A DNA stretch of 64,000 nucleotides, taken from Skeletonema tropicum (Eukaryota > Bacillariophyta > Thalassiosirophyceae > Thalassiosirales > Thalassiosiraceae). The notes below the pieces were generated by a model. That model made no database searches. It saw only the letters and a list, made by a program, of their open reading frames with translations, and was not told where the DNA came from. Numbering within the stretch: the stretch's first letter is position 1; every line of letters starts with the position of its first letter. Positions 22,326 through 35,019 of this stretch are shown here, piece by piece. The DNA lies in contig CM074136.1 of NCBI GenBank assembly GCA_037178625.1, forward strand, positions 2,790,001-2,854,000. The letters run 5' to 3'. A program made the position numbers and the translations under genes.

Positions 22326-22857
22326 GGATAAGTAGTGGTACGTTGCAATAGAGCTGTATCCATAAAACCAGACGGAATAAATGCTATAATATTTCCTGCC
22401 AACTAAATATCCAACACTGCGTAGAATTTGATCTGACCTCCCTCAGTAGAAAGATGGAAGCACACTCCAGCTCGTATCTCCTTGAGCCTCGAGATGAGGG
22501 ACTCATTTGAGAGAGGGAGGCAGGGAGTAGCCGAATTTGCATTGTCTACTTGCCCACCCACTAATGGTAAACAATCAAATCAATCCAACGATGATTTGAT
22601 ACAGTAGATCTCGGTTGTCATGGCATGGATGTATTCTGTATTCCCTTGCGTGCATTGCATGATGGAGCGAATACAATCGATGTCAACTTTTGCGAGAAAA
22701 TGTCACAAAAATGGCGCGTCAGAACATCTGGCGCAAAAAGAACAAATCAAAAATTCCAAAATGATGTGTGCATCATGGCACGGGATTCAGGAGCGAGCTA
22801 TGCCACCGTTCTTGCTTATATCTCATATCTCTTGTTGACTACACAAATAATAGAAGA
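22326..22857. other. Intergenic region between SBDS and aminotransferase genes
   Basis: Both flanking genes are on the plus strand. The interval should hold the SBDS 3' end and the aminotransferase promoter. No other feature is seen. Confidence 0.4.
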
Positions 22858-24787
22858 ATGAATCCCACAAGTAGCAACTGTACTGGCGTTGAAGGCAATA
22901 ATGGCGTCGTCATCATGTCGTCGACACCTCTAATCGACAGGCGCCTCAAGAAAGACAACTCCAATGATCGCACCGCATCATCGACTCCGGCAACCTCGAC
23001 CTCATCATCTCCTCATCTTCAACCGTCGACGACTCCACATATTCATTTCAGTGGGTTTGCTCTCCAACTTAACGATACAATCACCACTGTTGAACTAGAA
23101 GACTCCTCTAATGACGACAACATCGCAGCATCGTCTTCGTCATCAAGCTGCAATAGTGTCGTCATTGCATCACCCGCATCACAAAAGAGCCTTCGTACAC
23201 ACAATCCGATCCGTGCAATCGTTGATCCAATCATGGCACATTCAGTCAAGTGTGGGAAGGTGCGTGGTGATGGGAAAGATCAAATTTCATTGGCGGTGAG
23301 TAGATGAAATCGCTTGTTTCCTCTTCTGGCATGAGTTGTGCGTTCTCACTGATATGTGTTCTCAATGTTTGATATGCCTCTTGATGTGTTCATCACTAAT
23401 TATGTGTTCTCAATGGTCGATATGCCTCTTCCTTTGATGTATGACAGCTAGGAGATCCTACAGCCTATGGAACTATACCCCCATGCCCAGTTATCATCTC
23501 TGCCATTACTGAAGCATTACAAGCGCCCGGCATGGCGGCAGGTTATGTCAATGCAACTGGAACGCCAGAGGCACGTCATGCCATACACAAGTATCATTAC
23601 CCTACTGCTGATAGCACTTCTTTGCACGATGGAGACAGTGCATCAAATAATAATATCGTGATGACATCTCCCGATGATGTGATTGTTGCAAATGGTGCAT
23701 CAGGTGCTCTGGAGCTTGGACTCACTGCTCTCCTCGACGAAGACTCGGTGCTTCTTGTGCCAAACCCTGGCTTTCCTCTCTATCAAGTCATTGCTGAAAG
23801 TCATGGAGCTCGTGTGGTTCATTATGATCTCCTTCCTAACCAAGGATGGGAATGTGATTTAGATCAAATAGATCGCATCATTAGTGAGGAGGAAGATTAT
23901 GCGAATGATCTGAATACGAAGGTAGTACGTGGAATCGTAGTGAATAATCCATCCAATCCGACTGGTGCTGTGTACAGTGAACAACACTTGATGCAAATCA
24001 TTAAATTGGCAGAAAAGTGGAATGTACCTATCATTGCGGATGAAATTTATGGAGATTTATGTTTTGGTGGTAATTCATTTCATCCCATGGCAAGTGTTGC
24101 GTCCAAGTTGGGATATCCTGTGCCAATCATCACGGCTAGTGGGCTGGGTAAGCAGTGTAAGTATTCTTTCAAGATATGACGCATCTATTATTTGCTGGCA
24201 ACTCTCTACATTTATGCTCATCAAATTTTTTTATTGTCTTGCCCCCCGACGTAGATTTAATTCCAGGATGGAGGCTAGGATGGCTCATATTCCAAGATAG
24301 TTTTCATGGATCAATCCAAGATGTTAAGAAGGGAGCACAACGCCTTGCTCAAGTTGTGCTTGGTGCATCAAGGCTAGCCCAAGTCGCTATTCCTGCTGTT
24401 TTAGATCCGTCCAGTGATGCAGATTGTGTATCCATCGCTCGATGGAAGGAGAATCTCTACACGCAAGTCGAAAACCAGGCTGCTCTTTTGTGTCGGCTCT
24501 TGGACGAATGTCAAGGTCTGGAAGTGATTCAACCTCAAGGCGCAATGTATGCCATGGTAAAGATTCATGTACACTTGTTTGACGAAGATATACACGATGA
24601 TGTCTCTTTTATGAAGCTCCTGCTGGAGGAAGAGAACATTGTTGTACTTCCTGGACGTGCGTTTGGAATGGGTCGGATGGAAGAAGGTGATACACCAGTC
24701 TTTCGGGTGGTCTTTTGTGCGCCTGAGGATGTACTCAAATGTGCATCTGAACGCATCTCGTCATTTTGTAGTCGTCATATCGTGTAG
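22858..24787 (+). CDS. Tyrosine-aminotransferase-like PLP enzyme, 559 aa
   Basis: Three exons, 22858-23295, 23448-24156 and 24255-24787, join in phase; the GTG at 22768 is rejected in favour of ATG at 22858. After a Ser/Thr-rich N-terminus, the catalytic domain begins NPIRAIVDPIMAHSVKCG and ISLALGDPTAYG, as in tyrosine aminotransferases (fold type I, subgroup I-gamma). Further motifs are VNNPSNPTGAVYSE, IIADEIYGDLCF, and SGLGKQYLIPGWRLGW with the PLP lysine at about residue 381. The family moves the amino group of Tyr, and often other aromatic or neutral amino acids, to 2-oxoglutarate. Location is unclear; the N-terminus is not an obvious targeting peptide. Confidence 0.88.
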
Positions 24788-24868
24788 TCAGTAGAATATT
24801 GTCTTTTAATTGTATTTGCTCTGTTTGTAACGGTGTTGACCATTCTATCTATTACAGCTGTGCTCCAT

Positions 24869-26061
24869 CTATTCCTTCCCTTTGTCATCTTCCTCCGTGA
24901 CTATCTTAATCTGTCGATCTTCGAGATGACTTTGCAACATCAGTACTCTCTCAGCAAGTGCCAAATTTTCAATCTCCAGGCTTTCAATTTGTCCCTTCAA
25001 ACTATGCGCATTCAATGGATCCTTCGCTGCTGCCAAAATAACTCGTGCCAGATCATCCAAATCATCATTATCTACTGCCCTACCCGTCGCTCGATTACGA
25101 ATGATAAACTTATCTTCCAATACTGTAGTGGGTGTCTGCGACAATAGCTTTTGTAGAGATGAATCCGCCACTCCATCACCTCCTCTAAATCCAGCGTCTA
25201 ATTTGACAATCGAACATCCATGTGATGCAATCGTGGCCGTAATACTCGCCAGCACCCCGTCAACATCTGGTCCACGAACAAGAACAGTCGTCAACCCCGG
25301 ATTGATTGTATTGTCAATCTCCACCTCAAACTCAAATTCTTGTCCATCTTCCAACGCTTGTAATTTCAACATGTTTGCCTTTTGTTCATCAACAAAGAAC
25401 AAATTGATCAATCCAAGTGCACACCCGAATGATACTCCAATAATCCCACCAACAACACCCGCAATTCGTGAGGATCTCATTAACTTTTGTGCCGTACTTA
25501 ATTTGTGTTTGTGTACCGTACCCCCACTACTTGTTGCATCACGGAAGACAGCCTCTAATGTGTCACCAAAGACGACTCCCCCAATTCCAGAGAATATTTG
25601 TCCGATACCTGCGGCTGCAAGTGTGGAGAGGGAGAATTTGACACCAAGTGTGCAGTCTATGTAGTGGCCGGCGTGGATCATGATTGTATTGTCCTGTGTG
25701 ATTTGAGGGAGTGCAATAATAAATATCATGTTGTGTCAGTGTTGAAAAGAGCAATATTATGGATATGACGTCAAGAGCGCTTTACTCTTACCATGAAACC
25801 GAACCCAATCATCGGTATGGCACATTTCACAGCATGCGTGGCCAGTTGACGTGCAGTGGGCGGTTCAGGAGTAGCTTCAGCTGCTGCTGCGGGTGTTTCC
25901 ACAACTTGTTTGGCATTATTATTATTTTTATTTGTAGCAACTCTTCTGTAGCTTTGCTTTGTGGATTGCCGCCCTGGCGAAGAAGTCATTATTAGATTGA
26001 AATGTCTCTGCCGTCCAGCCAGCCTCGTTTGGCTCATTATTAGAAAAGCTCTATGACACAT
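24869..26061 (-). CDS. TMEM65-domain membrane protein fused to an ACT-like domain, 364 aa
   Basis: Two exons, 26061-25792 and 25693-24869, join in phase. The basic, Ser-rich N-terminus could be a mitochondrial targeting peptide. The splice completes CAIPMIGFGFM and DNTIMIHAGHYIDCTLG, followed by STLAAAGIGQIFSGIGGVVFG and a further hydrophobic segment (GVVGGIIGVSFGCALGLI); this is the TMEM65 pattern, an inner-mitochondrial-membrane protein linked in animals to Na/Ca exchange. After it comes VEIDNTINPGLTTVLVRGPD and VDGVLASITATIASHGCSIV, which looks like an ACT small-molecule-binding domain, then a coiled coil. It is tail-to-tail with the aminotransferase gene (82 bp apart). Confidence 0.82.
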
Positions 26062-26271
26062 TTGGATATTGTTCGTCTTGATTCTTGCCGATGGATTATG
26101 CCAGATATGTAGTCGGTCAGAGTTGCAATGTCAGACGCTGAACGCTGAATGACATGACAGCATTGCATTGTGGGTGGGGTTCTTGATTGTCACTCAAATG
26201 AATCTGTTACTGAATACCATCCTAAACTAATCACTTATTTATCTAATCAAAAAAAAAAATTCGCTGAAGGC

Positions 26272-27810
26272 TATAGCTGTCTCATCTCCTCAACTCGATG
26301 ATGTGGAATTTTTTTTGTACGTAGGAACAGTCCAAGAAGCGGTACCAAAGTGGCGCCATCGATCATCGAGCACATCACCACCATGGGATTTCCGCCCGAT
26401 TAGCGTACTTTACTACGCATGGTGCTATTATATATGAGACATGCTCAGTATGTTTATATAGACATATATGAATGTATGCTGCAGCTTGATATGTAACGAT
26501 ATTTAAATGCGATGAAAATAAAAGCCAATTACAAGTGCACATGGATGTGGATCCTCAACTCCTCTTGAGCAATGAACGATGGTGTCATAACAAATATTTC
26601 AGCACTACCGACACCAAACACTTTTGAATTAACGACTATTGAGTTATGGTATGGATGTGTATATCTTTTTGTTGAATAATAATAATGTACGAGGCTTACA
26701 GATCCGTGTCATTCGACATATATTCATGTAGATAAACATCCATCTCAGAAGAGAGAATTCATTGTGTACATTCCAACGATGCCAGCAGTGATCATATGCA
26801 GATATGTCCGTCGAACATTACTTCAATGAATTCGAAGAGCCTTAACAAGCCGATGACGATTCCACTCCAATCTATTCAAATGACAGCCTTCATAGAAAAC
26901 AACATATGAACCTATTCCACCTTAATCGAACTACGAGTTACCCAGCCACGGCCCTGCCTATTCAAACAAATACAAATACAATATTTGTTGTCTCGTTGTT
27001 ATCGGGTGGTAAGATTGATTTCAATGCCGAAACCATTGGAGTTTGTCCGAGAAAATGGCAGTGTGTCGGGCTGGGCGGGAGGGCCAAGGTTGAGTTCGCC
27101 GATGGTAGTGTAAGCAGTGGAATCGGATCTCTATTGACAACTCCACATTACAAAACGATTCATCAATAACATCTATTCCGTCTGAGGGCCTTATCTGTCT
27201 CGTAATCATTAAAGAGCTTGGGATAGAACAATGAAATGATTGACTTTTGTGTTTGTGTTCATATGATGATGTATCAGCCAAATATGGTGCCCAACGGAGT
27301 TATAAAGCGCTGACTAGTCGCTACCAACAGACCACACCGACACCCGATGTCTATATGTTGAAGTAGCAGTGAGGATTGGCAGAGAGACGTCTATATTCTT
27401 GGTGTTACCGGCGTAGTATCGGACGACATATCGGGAGGTTTGCGCTTCTTCTGGTTGACTTTTTCTCATGTGACGCTTAGATGAGGTATCAAAAAGTGCA
27501 TTACGCGGCCTAGCCAGTAAGTTGCCTCATAACTTCAGCTGCAGGCAGTTATATAGCACGTAATGCAAATCTGTGTACTTCAGAAGATACGATTTTTACC
27601 GCTATGCCCTCAACATGGTGTTTTGGTTCATTTCTTCATGATGTGTGATTATGTTTGTGCTGCGAAATCGTGCGTGGAGTAAAAGAGGCGGGATTTTTTG
27701 TGAAATATTATATTTTTCTAATTTTGGCGGAAAGGGAGTGCCGTTATCTATCTTGTATGGGAGATACGTAGGAATCTGGCTCATCGAGTTGAGGTGATGA
27801 GACAGCTATA
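26272..27810. mobile_element. Inverted-repeat-bounded 1.5-kb sequence, possible non-autonomous DNA transposon
   Basis: The first 30 bases (26272-26301, starting TATAGCTGTCTCATC) are matched by the inverse of the last 30 (27781-27810) at 29 of 30 positions. No transposase or other recognisable frame lies between. Target-site duplication is unclear: AAGG occurs on both sides but not flush with the ends. Confidence 0.5.
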
Positions 27811-28099
27811 AAGGATTTGGGGTCCCCCTTCACGGTGCGACGGACAGGATGCAGCGAATCTGTGAACCGAATCTGTAAACCGTTCGTGATTTCAAGACTA
27901 GCATCATCGTTTTCAAAACACTCTCAGTGTGTACTTATTGTCTTTGGATCTTTTTTAATCTTACACCCTCTTACAGCATTAAAGTGGTCGCTTTTTGAGA
28001 TCTTACATCGTACCAACCAGGAATTGACGGTACTGTTCAAAATGACGTTCTTTGGCGAGGCCCTCGGCCGAGCACTACTTATTATTTTCATGGTGATGA

Positions 28100-28400
28100 T
28101 GGTATGAATCGAATCAGGGTGAAGAGAGCTTTCTAACGGTTTTCATATTGTCAATTTTGATGACTATTTGGACCTCTGCTTTGGAAATTCTGGCTCTGGA
28201 TCCGGATCTGGCCGCAGGCCGGCTGGTCCTTTCTAAACCCGTTTCTGACCGAATCGATCTGTTGAAAGTCGTCCAATCGACTTCACTACACGCCTAATCG
28301 ATAGAGGTTGATGAGAGCTTTCCAAAACGCCACTTATCGCCGTCATTGGCCGCGTAGGAGACAAGATATCAGATATCGGCCATTGTCCATTGTGTCATTT
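28100..28400 (+). repeat. Diverged dispersed repeat, copy 1
   Basis: Shares a colinear series of motifs with 62720-63030: GTGAAGAG, CTAACGGT, TCTGGCTCTGGAT or CGGGCTCTGGATAC, GTCGTCCAATC, TAATCGATAGAG, CTTTCCAAAACGCCAC and GATATCGGCCAT. Overall similarity is high but clearly diverged. Confidence 0.7.
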
Positions 28401-28654
28401 TTTTCAGCTTGTGTGGGCTACATCTTATGTATTGGGCGGGCGGGGGCTCGCTTCGTGTGGCTCAATCAACAAAGTAGTGGTGAGTGGTGCCGCTTTGCAA
28501 ATACTCCTGCTATCTTTGGTACCGCATGGTCAGATAGATGACCATCTTATTAGCCCATAGAAATATGTCACACCGGCACTGCATGGTACGATCTAAATGC
28601 TGATAAACGAAACCTCACCTTCACCTGCTTCATGCACAAAGCAAAAGCACGCAG

Positions 28655-28702
28655 ATCGTTCTGGCCGAGATTGGGAAAATCGTTCTGGCCGAGATTCGGC
28701 TA
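28655..28702 (+). repeat. Tandem repeat, 24 bp x 2
   Basis: ATCGTTCTGGCCGAGATT is repeated with a variable six-base end. Confidence 0.85.
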
Positions 28703-29345
28703 CGTGATTTTGTACGTAGGAATCAAGTACATATTTAAGATGACATCTGATCGCCAGTTGGTGTAGTGCGGTACTGATAAGACACATCATCAGCACCACC
28801 TCAGCCCGTTCCATCACTGCCCGCTGCCACCCTTACCACCTCCAAATCTCACGCCAATTGTACAAAGTGTGCGCTCCTTTCATTAAGTACAATGACGGAA
28901 GTGGCTGATGTGAGCAAATACTACAAGTGGCCGCTGCTGCCAATGCAATGCCGAAGATGGTTGGTGCTACAGATACATTGACGACACCTGATCATGAAAG
29001 TCATACATAGCAGCTAGCAGTCTGCGAGCGATGAAATAGAGTGAGAAAGAGGAAGAGTAGAGGGAAGAGGCTTCCTGGCTTAAAAGCGTTCTTCAACATC
29101 CGGATGCAGCCAGCCAGGCGCAGGTAGGGCAAGATCTCTGAGAGCCATCAACCTCCCGTCAACGCTCGCTATCCCTCTTCTACGCTCGCTATCCCTCTCA
29201 CGATGAAGTCTCTCCGGCTCTTCTCTACCACTACTACTCTCTACAACACAACTAAAACAAAGAAGGGTGGACTAGACGAGTATTATGTGGAATATTGCGA
29301 TGACCTACAGTCTCCTACAGTTGACCGTAAAAGGGCATCCTATTA

Positions 29346-31335
29346 TTATTTGGGGGGCGACTTCTTCCGTTTCCGGAGTCTTTTATTCCAGTCATCTTCA
29401 TCCGCTTCATAATTGTCCGAAGATCTTCGATTCCTCGGGGAAAGTGGTTCGTCGACCTCACCTTCGTTGATAACATCTTCATTGCCGTTATTAGCGGCTG
29501 GGTCATTATTTTGAGGACGAGCATTTTCTTCAGGCTGCCCTATTGCATCGCCTCTCGCAGCGGGCTGCAGAATTGCGGTGACGGGATTTGCTTGAATATA
29601 ATTCTCAGCAGACACTGGAGGCGGTCGTGCGCCTTCTTGATTGAGCTGAGTGTTGCTATTATTTGGTACACGTACAGTCATACCAGTTGGATTTCTTAGA
29701 TGCATATTTATTTCCCCGGCACGTCCAAACCCGCCTGCTTCAGCCATAACATTATTTTGGTCCACAATGTGTCCAATAGTTGCAATAATTCCTTGGTGTA
29801 ACGCGTCTACCTGGGCCCTACGCTGATATTCTTCTTCGACGAATTGCTTCATCGCCAGTAGTAATAATAGAATAGGTTCCGAGTTGCTGGATTGAGACGC
29901 AGTCGGTGTGGTGTTCAGGGGAGAAACCTGCGGCAACATTCCCGAGAGACTCATGAGGGAATGCACTGCACTGCTTTGAACAGAAGAGGGGGGATATTGA
30001 CCCATCACTGGTGCTGAAGGGTTTACACCTCCAGCCAAACTTTGAAGGGCAGAATTGAGCAGATTCATGGTGGGGTTGTTTGGATGTTGCCATTGCTGGA
30101 GGGACTGAAGATGATTATTTCCAGCGGCATTGTCCAGATGGCTTACATGGTTGGGCACGGGCTGTTGATTTGGCACTGAATTCTGACTAGTTATTGGCTG
30201 ATGTTGATGACTGCCGATGATGTTTTGAAGGGTGCTGTTTACATCAGCAATATTCATTTCATTTGTATGTTGATTTGGGCCAGGTGGTTGGCTTGATGTG
30301 GAGGGTTGCTGTGACCTACGCTGAATGTTTGAGATGAGATCAGCGATGGCACTTGCATCTGCCTGTCTTGGTAGCTGATTAGGTGCAGGTAAAGGCATGA
30401 TGGGCTGTTGGCTGAGTTGCGCCATCAGTTGTTCTTGCGCCACCATAACTTGTTGATGCTGCTGTGGAAACTGAATAGAAGCACCTTCGCCATCATTTAC
30501 AGCTACATTGGTAGTAGTAGTAACAGCACCTGCGGCTGGGGCTTGGGCTTGAGCACTCCTAGAATCCACTCTCTTGAAAATCGGTGAGCTGAACTCATAG
30601 CGCCCGCTACGTTTGCTTGGTACCCGAACGAAGCCCCATCGCTGCAGCTTTCTGAGGAAGCTAGCGAAGACGATTGGGTTACCAAAATACGTTGGAATGA
30701 TTTCCTGTTGAAATACAAAACACGATCATCGTGATGGGTTAGTCATAATATTGGCATACATCGATTCGTTGGAGCACATGAAAATATTATCTCAATACCA
30801 ACCTCCTCGAACTGGGTATGATCAGTGATGATGAAGCTGTTTCCACCAGTAGACCAATGGACGGTGGCATCATCATTCTGGCTTTCTCTGTCGAGCAGTA
30901 CTCTGAGCTGATATTTACATGAAGGCAAAAATGAGTGTCAGAGTTCAATTTAAGTATGAGGCAAGGAAGAAGGAAGTGTTTTGAACATGTTGATGATTGA
31001 CTTACCTTTTTTAGGAATTTGTCTCTGACGCCAGCTTTATGTGGCTTCTTCCCGCTCAGAGGGACTGTGGGAGCAGCAGCTGTTGCGGCAGTGGCAACAG
31101 GTAGTGACGCTGAAAAAGATGTTGGGTTCGTTGCCTCCGCTATTGATGTTGCCACCGTGGCTGATGCCGATGATGGTTCATTTGTTGTACTCGTTGATGT
31201 GATTCCCGATCTCCTAGGTGACTCCTTGTTATTTGTTGGCTTGGCTGATCCACTATTATTGGATTCGGAGTTCGGGCTCTCTGCATCTTGAACTTCCTTC
31301 TTCCTCTTTCGTGATTTGGATTTTTTGGGTGGCAT
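29346..31335 (-). CDS. HSF-type transcription factor, 597 aa
   Basis: Three exons, 31335-31006, 30907-30803 and 30704-29346, join in phase; ATG at 31335. The start MPPKKSKSRKRKKE is a strong basic nuclear signal. The HSF DNA-binding domain spans all three exons: FLKK, then VHWSTGGNSFIITDHTQFEE, then IIPTYFGNPIVFASFLRKLQ and RWGFVRV. A long Gln/Asn/Pro-rich region follows, of transactivation type. A hydrophobic heptad stretch (PILLLLLAMKQFVEEEYQRR) could trimerise the protein. The acidic C-terminus ends in a basic KRLRKRKKS. HSFs bind heat-shock elements; in diatoms the family is large and its targets are mostly unknown. This is the second HSF gene in the window, unlike the first outside the domain. 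Confidence 0.9.
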
Positions 31336-32351
31336 TATCAATCTACGGTTAGAGAGCCTTCGTTAGCGTGTTGGGATGTTGCAAATGTGCAGATGCTATG
31401 TATTTTTTGAATGCTGTGTCGATCGAGCAGTAATTGCTAAAGCACTTCTGACTTCTGGGCATTGACGGGTGTAGTGCAGTGTTGTTACAATGAGAGCTTT
31501 ATTATGGATGACGCTGCACCACAATTGACAGTCTGCTGTCTTCAACGCAGCAGATGATCCAGCTGCCAACGTGACGAGGGCTTCTTATTCAACAGTCAAC
31601 TTCAACTTTCTCTGTCGTCATTCTGGGGTCAGAAACGACGTGTTGATTTTGTAGGACCTCGCCGTTGCATTGCCTTATGATATGACGCAATAACTCCATA
31701 CGTCATTTCTGGTCAAGATTTGTCAGCTCAGGAGGCACCACATCATGTACTGAATTCCTACGTTCTATTAATGCTCAAGCATTTGTGAAGATTTTTTGCC
31801 TCCGTCTACGATACAACTCCCTACTCCCTTCGTATGTGTTGTTGCTCCTCCATCCATCTCCGATTAGCATCAATCAAGCAGGCACTTTCACAACTCACAG
31901 CTGACACTCAAAGGAAACCTACATATTCTCTAGACGCAGGAGGCTAACCGACATCTACTTCAGTCTTGGGCAATTGGGCATTGTCATGTACACCAATACC
32001 TGAAACAACAGGAAGCAGTTGCCTCTGCAAAACGAGCTTTCTCACGTGCGGTTGTTGACGTGACCATCTATGGCGTCGCCGTTCTTCTTCGTCTCGGACC
32101 CAATGAGTAAAATAAAATAATTTTTGTGTTAAATGACCTTCTAAGTAACTTTGAAAGTTTGCGACTTTAATAATAAGTAGCAAGACCCGCGACAGATACA
32201 ACATAAATATATATTTTTATACCTACTCATAAAGCAGCGCCCGACATGATTAGGACGCGCACACTTAAGATTGTCCATGGCATTTGAACGATCCACCTAG
32301 AACACGACGAGGTACTTCAATCACCTTCAAGAAGTCCTTTGCACATTATAA
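31336..32351. other. Intergenic region
   Basis: Upstream of the HSF gene and downstream of the ankyrin gene. Short frames on both strands have no domain. Nothing else is supported. Confidence 0.4.
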
Positions 32352-34085
32352 TTATTTTCCTTCTCCCTGCTGAATCATCGATTCCACGGCTTGCCTTGCA
32401 GAAACCAGAGCTATCTTCGCTAGTTCATCGTCACTTTTTTCTTCCGAAGACGGCATGGGGAGGTTACTTTGCTCGTCCTCTTCTTCTTCTTCATCATCAT
32501 CGTCATCATCGTCTTCTTCTTCATCATCACCACCCTGTTGTTCCCTATCTTCATCATCTTCATCACCTAAATCCTCTTCTACTTCTTCTGACATACTTGC
32601 TGACATTGAAATGCCCAACCTCGAAACCCTTACACGCAAAAGCTCTTTTCTCTTCTTTGTTTCTTTCAAAAAGACATGTTGGGCCTCAAACATGGCCTTA
32701 AGATTCGCCTCCGCCTTGGCCAGGTTATCAGCAACATATTGTTCCTCTTCCTCACAAATGGATATGAGTTGTGACCTCAAAGTCTCAATAACTTCAGTCA
32801 ATTCAATGATTGTCGAACGATCTGACTCGATTATCTCCTCCAAATCGGTAATCTTTTTATTCCTCGAAGAGTTGTTTGCAGTCAGAAACCGCACTTTCTC
32901 CTTCAACTTGTCTATAATTTTCATGTTGCGCACCTCTAACATCAACTTTTGTTGGACGACCGATTCAGTGTGAATGACTTTTGCAGCAAGAGTGGACGTG
33001 GCCTTCTTCTCCTGTTGCAGTTGACGTTTCAATTCTGCAATCTCCTTATTCTTCTCGTCCATCTTATTCTCATATTCGATACTTTTCTTCTTCTTTTCTT
33101 CCTTGTGCTTCAAGTTCAATTGTTGCATCTTCCAGTTGAACGCAGTCTCTTCCTTTGTCAAAAATGTAGTAGTTCGATTCAAGGCTGCAATGATGGCATC
33201 ATGATCGGTGATTCTACCCGTCCCATTCAAGATGTCCATAGGCGTGCATCCGCTCTTATCTTTTGCAAATACTGCAGCTGGGTAGGCAGCAAGGATGCAG
33301 TTGACTACTTCGGCACAGGCACCACAACGCACTGAGGCGTGGAGGGGAAGTTCACCAAAGTTTGATTCGACGTGTGCACTTGCTGGGTAGGCAGAAAGGA
33401 GGGCGTACACTACGGCCGGGGGTGGTTGACGTCGACATGCCTAGAGAGCAATAAGTAATGATTGTGTCGAGAGTATTGGCTTTTAATACTACGGTGTGCA
33501 CCTCAAAGAAAGGATCAACGTCAACAACATAATCAATCAACACTTACCTCGTGCAGTGGCAATCTCCTCCAAACGTCCCAAGAAAAGAGCGCATCATCCT
33601 TCCCAGAGCTTGTCACCCATATCTTTGCTTCATTCGGATTCTCTTGAATTCTAGATTATTAGTATTGACAGTAGAGCAAATGGATGAGTTGGCGAGCTAA
33701 TGTGGTTATTATGACCTCATTTTGTACAACAGTAAACATGCGTTGATGGTCTCCTAACTCACCTGGCCCAAACATTACCCCATTTGGCACCCTCCACCAA
33801 GTTAAATAATTCGGTAGCTCCATCTTCTTTCCGAACCTCAATTTCCTCATCTTCAGGAGTGACGTCGAAGCATGCGGTCATCTTGGCCGTATCGGTAACG
33901 GCTACTTTTTCTTCTTTCTCCTCCTCCGATGGTGGCGGCTCTACTACTACCTGATTCACCACCCGCTCGGTCTCGGTGTTATCCGAGCTACCACAAGAGA
34001 CGGCAGAATCACGTGATTCGTCTGGTGTTGGGCTGGCCACCTCCTCAGGCTTATAAAAGGAGTGTTTGGTTATACCTTTTGACAT
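32352..34085 (-). CDS. Ankyrin-repeat and coiled-coil protein, 504 aa
   Basis: Three exons, 34085-33763, 33650-33548 and 33440-32352, join in phase; ATG at 34085. After an acidic N-terminus comes a diatom-type ankyrin block: LFNLVEGAKWGNVWARIQEN, RRLPLHEACRRQPPPAVV, ALLSAYPASA, FGELPLHASVRCGACAEVV and DKSGCTPMDILNG. Then a coiled coil of about 200 residues rich in Glu, Lys and Leu, and an extreme acidic run of Asp and Glu near the C-terminus. No signal peptide. Ankyrin repeats bind proteins; this architecture is common in diatom genomes and has no assigned role. The Ser-rich plus frame at 32455 is a shadow of the acidic run. Confidence 0.85.
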
Positions 34086-35019
34086 GACTATCTATCAGTT
34101 TGTAGGGGCCGTCAACATCATCTTCTTGTTTGTTGTTGTGTAGTGCAGTTGATGAGAACGTCGAAGGCTCGCTCGCTCAAGTTGAGAATTGAGAACAGTG
34201 TGTGGTTCTCAATTTAAAGACAACGATTACCGATACGACACCATGCAGAAAGAGAGACAGGGACGTTTCCGGTTTATGTAATGTGGAGGTAACAGGAACC
34301 AGGGGAGTCAGGAGTGCCAAGCTCCTCCTGTGCTGTAGGCGAGTGTGGTCTTCTTTTGAATAATAACTGTATTGGGCTGATCCTCGGCTCATACAAAAAG
34401 GCGTCTCTTTTACCTTCTTATTCATAGAGCGGAACGCAACGCAACGTAAATAAACGCTCTCTATCGAGGGATAACCTTGACAAACAAGCGACTGCTACTT
34501 CTGATCACTTATAAATGAAAAACGTAAACATCAAGCTATAAAAAGAAAGGCATCAGCACAGCAGATGTAGATCTGCCTCTCTCAAAGCCGAAGAAGAGTT
34601 TATGCTCCATTGATGGATGAAAAATTGGAGCCGTAGCCTTGAGAGGAGTGTGAATTAGGCCTGGCTGGATAAATGGCCACAAACACAAACGATACAGCAA
34701 AGAAACTTGATAACTCCAACCTTTTGATGGAGGATTTTGTAAGGATGTGGGATGAGAAAAGAGTTATCAGTAGAGGAGTGAGGTCAAACTTTGAAGCAGG
34801 GAAGGATACAAGTACAGACTAGCTTTCAAGGGACGAGTGTGCTGCCTGGAAATAGGGGGCGAAGCACACAAGTGCACATTCATCAGTGAAAAAGCTGATG
34901 TAACAAGGAATTCGATCGACCTAGAATAGATTGTGGTCGAGGCGAGCGGGCAGTAGTAAATTCTCACATCTTCGACCCAGATTGATAGTCTTGTAAAATC
35001 TCATAACAAATATTATTTT
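34086..35019. other. Intergenic region
   Basis: Promoter side of the ankyrin gene and 3' side of the LRR receptor gene. No supported frame or RNA gene. Confidence 0.4.

Larger units (their letters stand above)
27811..29345. other. No confident gene; repeat-derived sequence
   Basis: Contains the diverged repeat at 28100-28400 and a two-copy 24-bp tandem. A plus-strand ATG frame at 29203-29412 overlaps the 3' end of the HSF gene and is not supported. Confidence 0.4.

Noticed and set aside
29203..29412. 69-residue plus-strand gene overlapping the HSF 3' end
   Set aside because: No domain, and the second half is antisense to the HSF coding region.
32455..32973. Ser-rich plus-strand frame
   Set aside because: Antisense shadow of the Asp/Glu run of the ankyrin gene.
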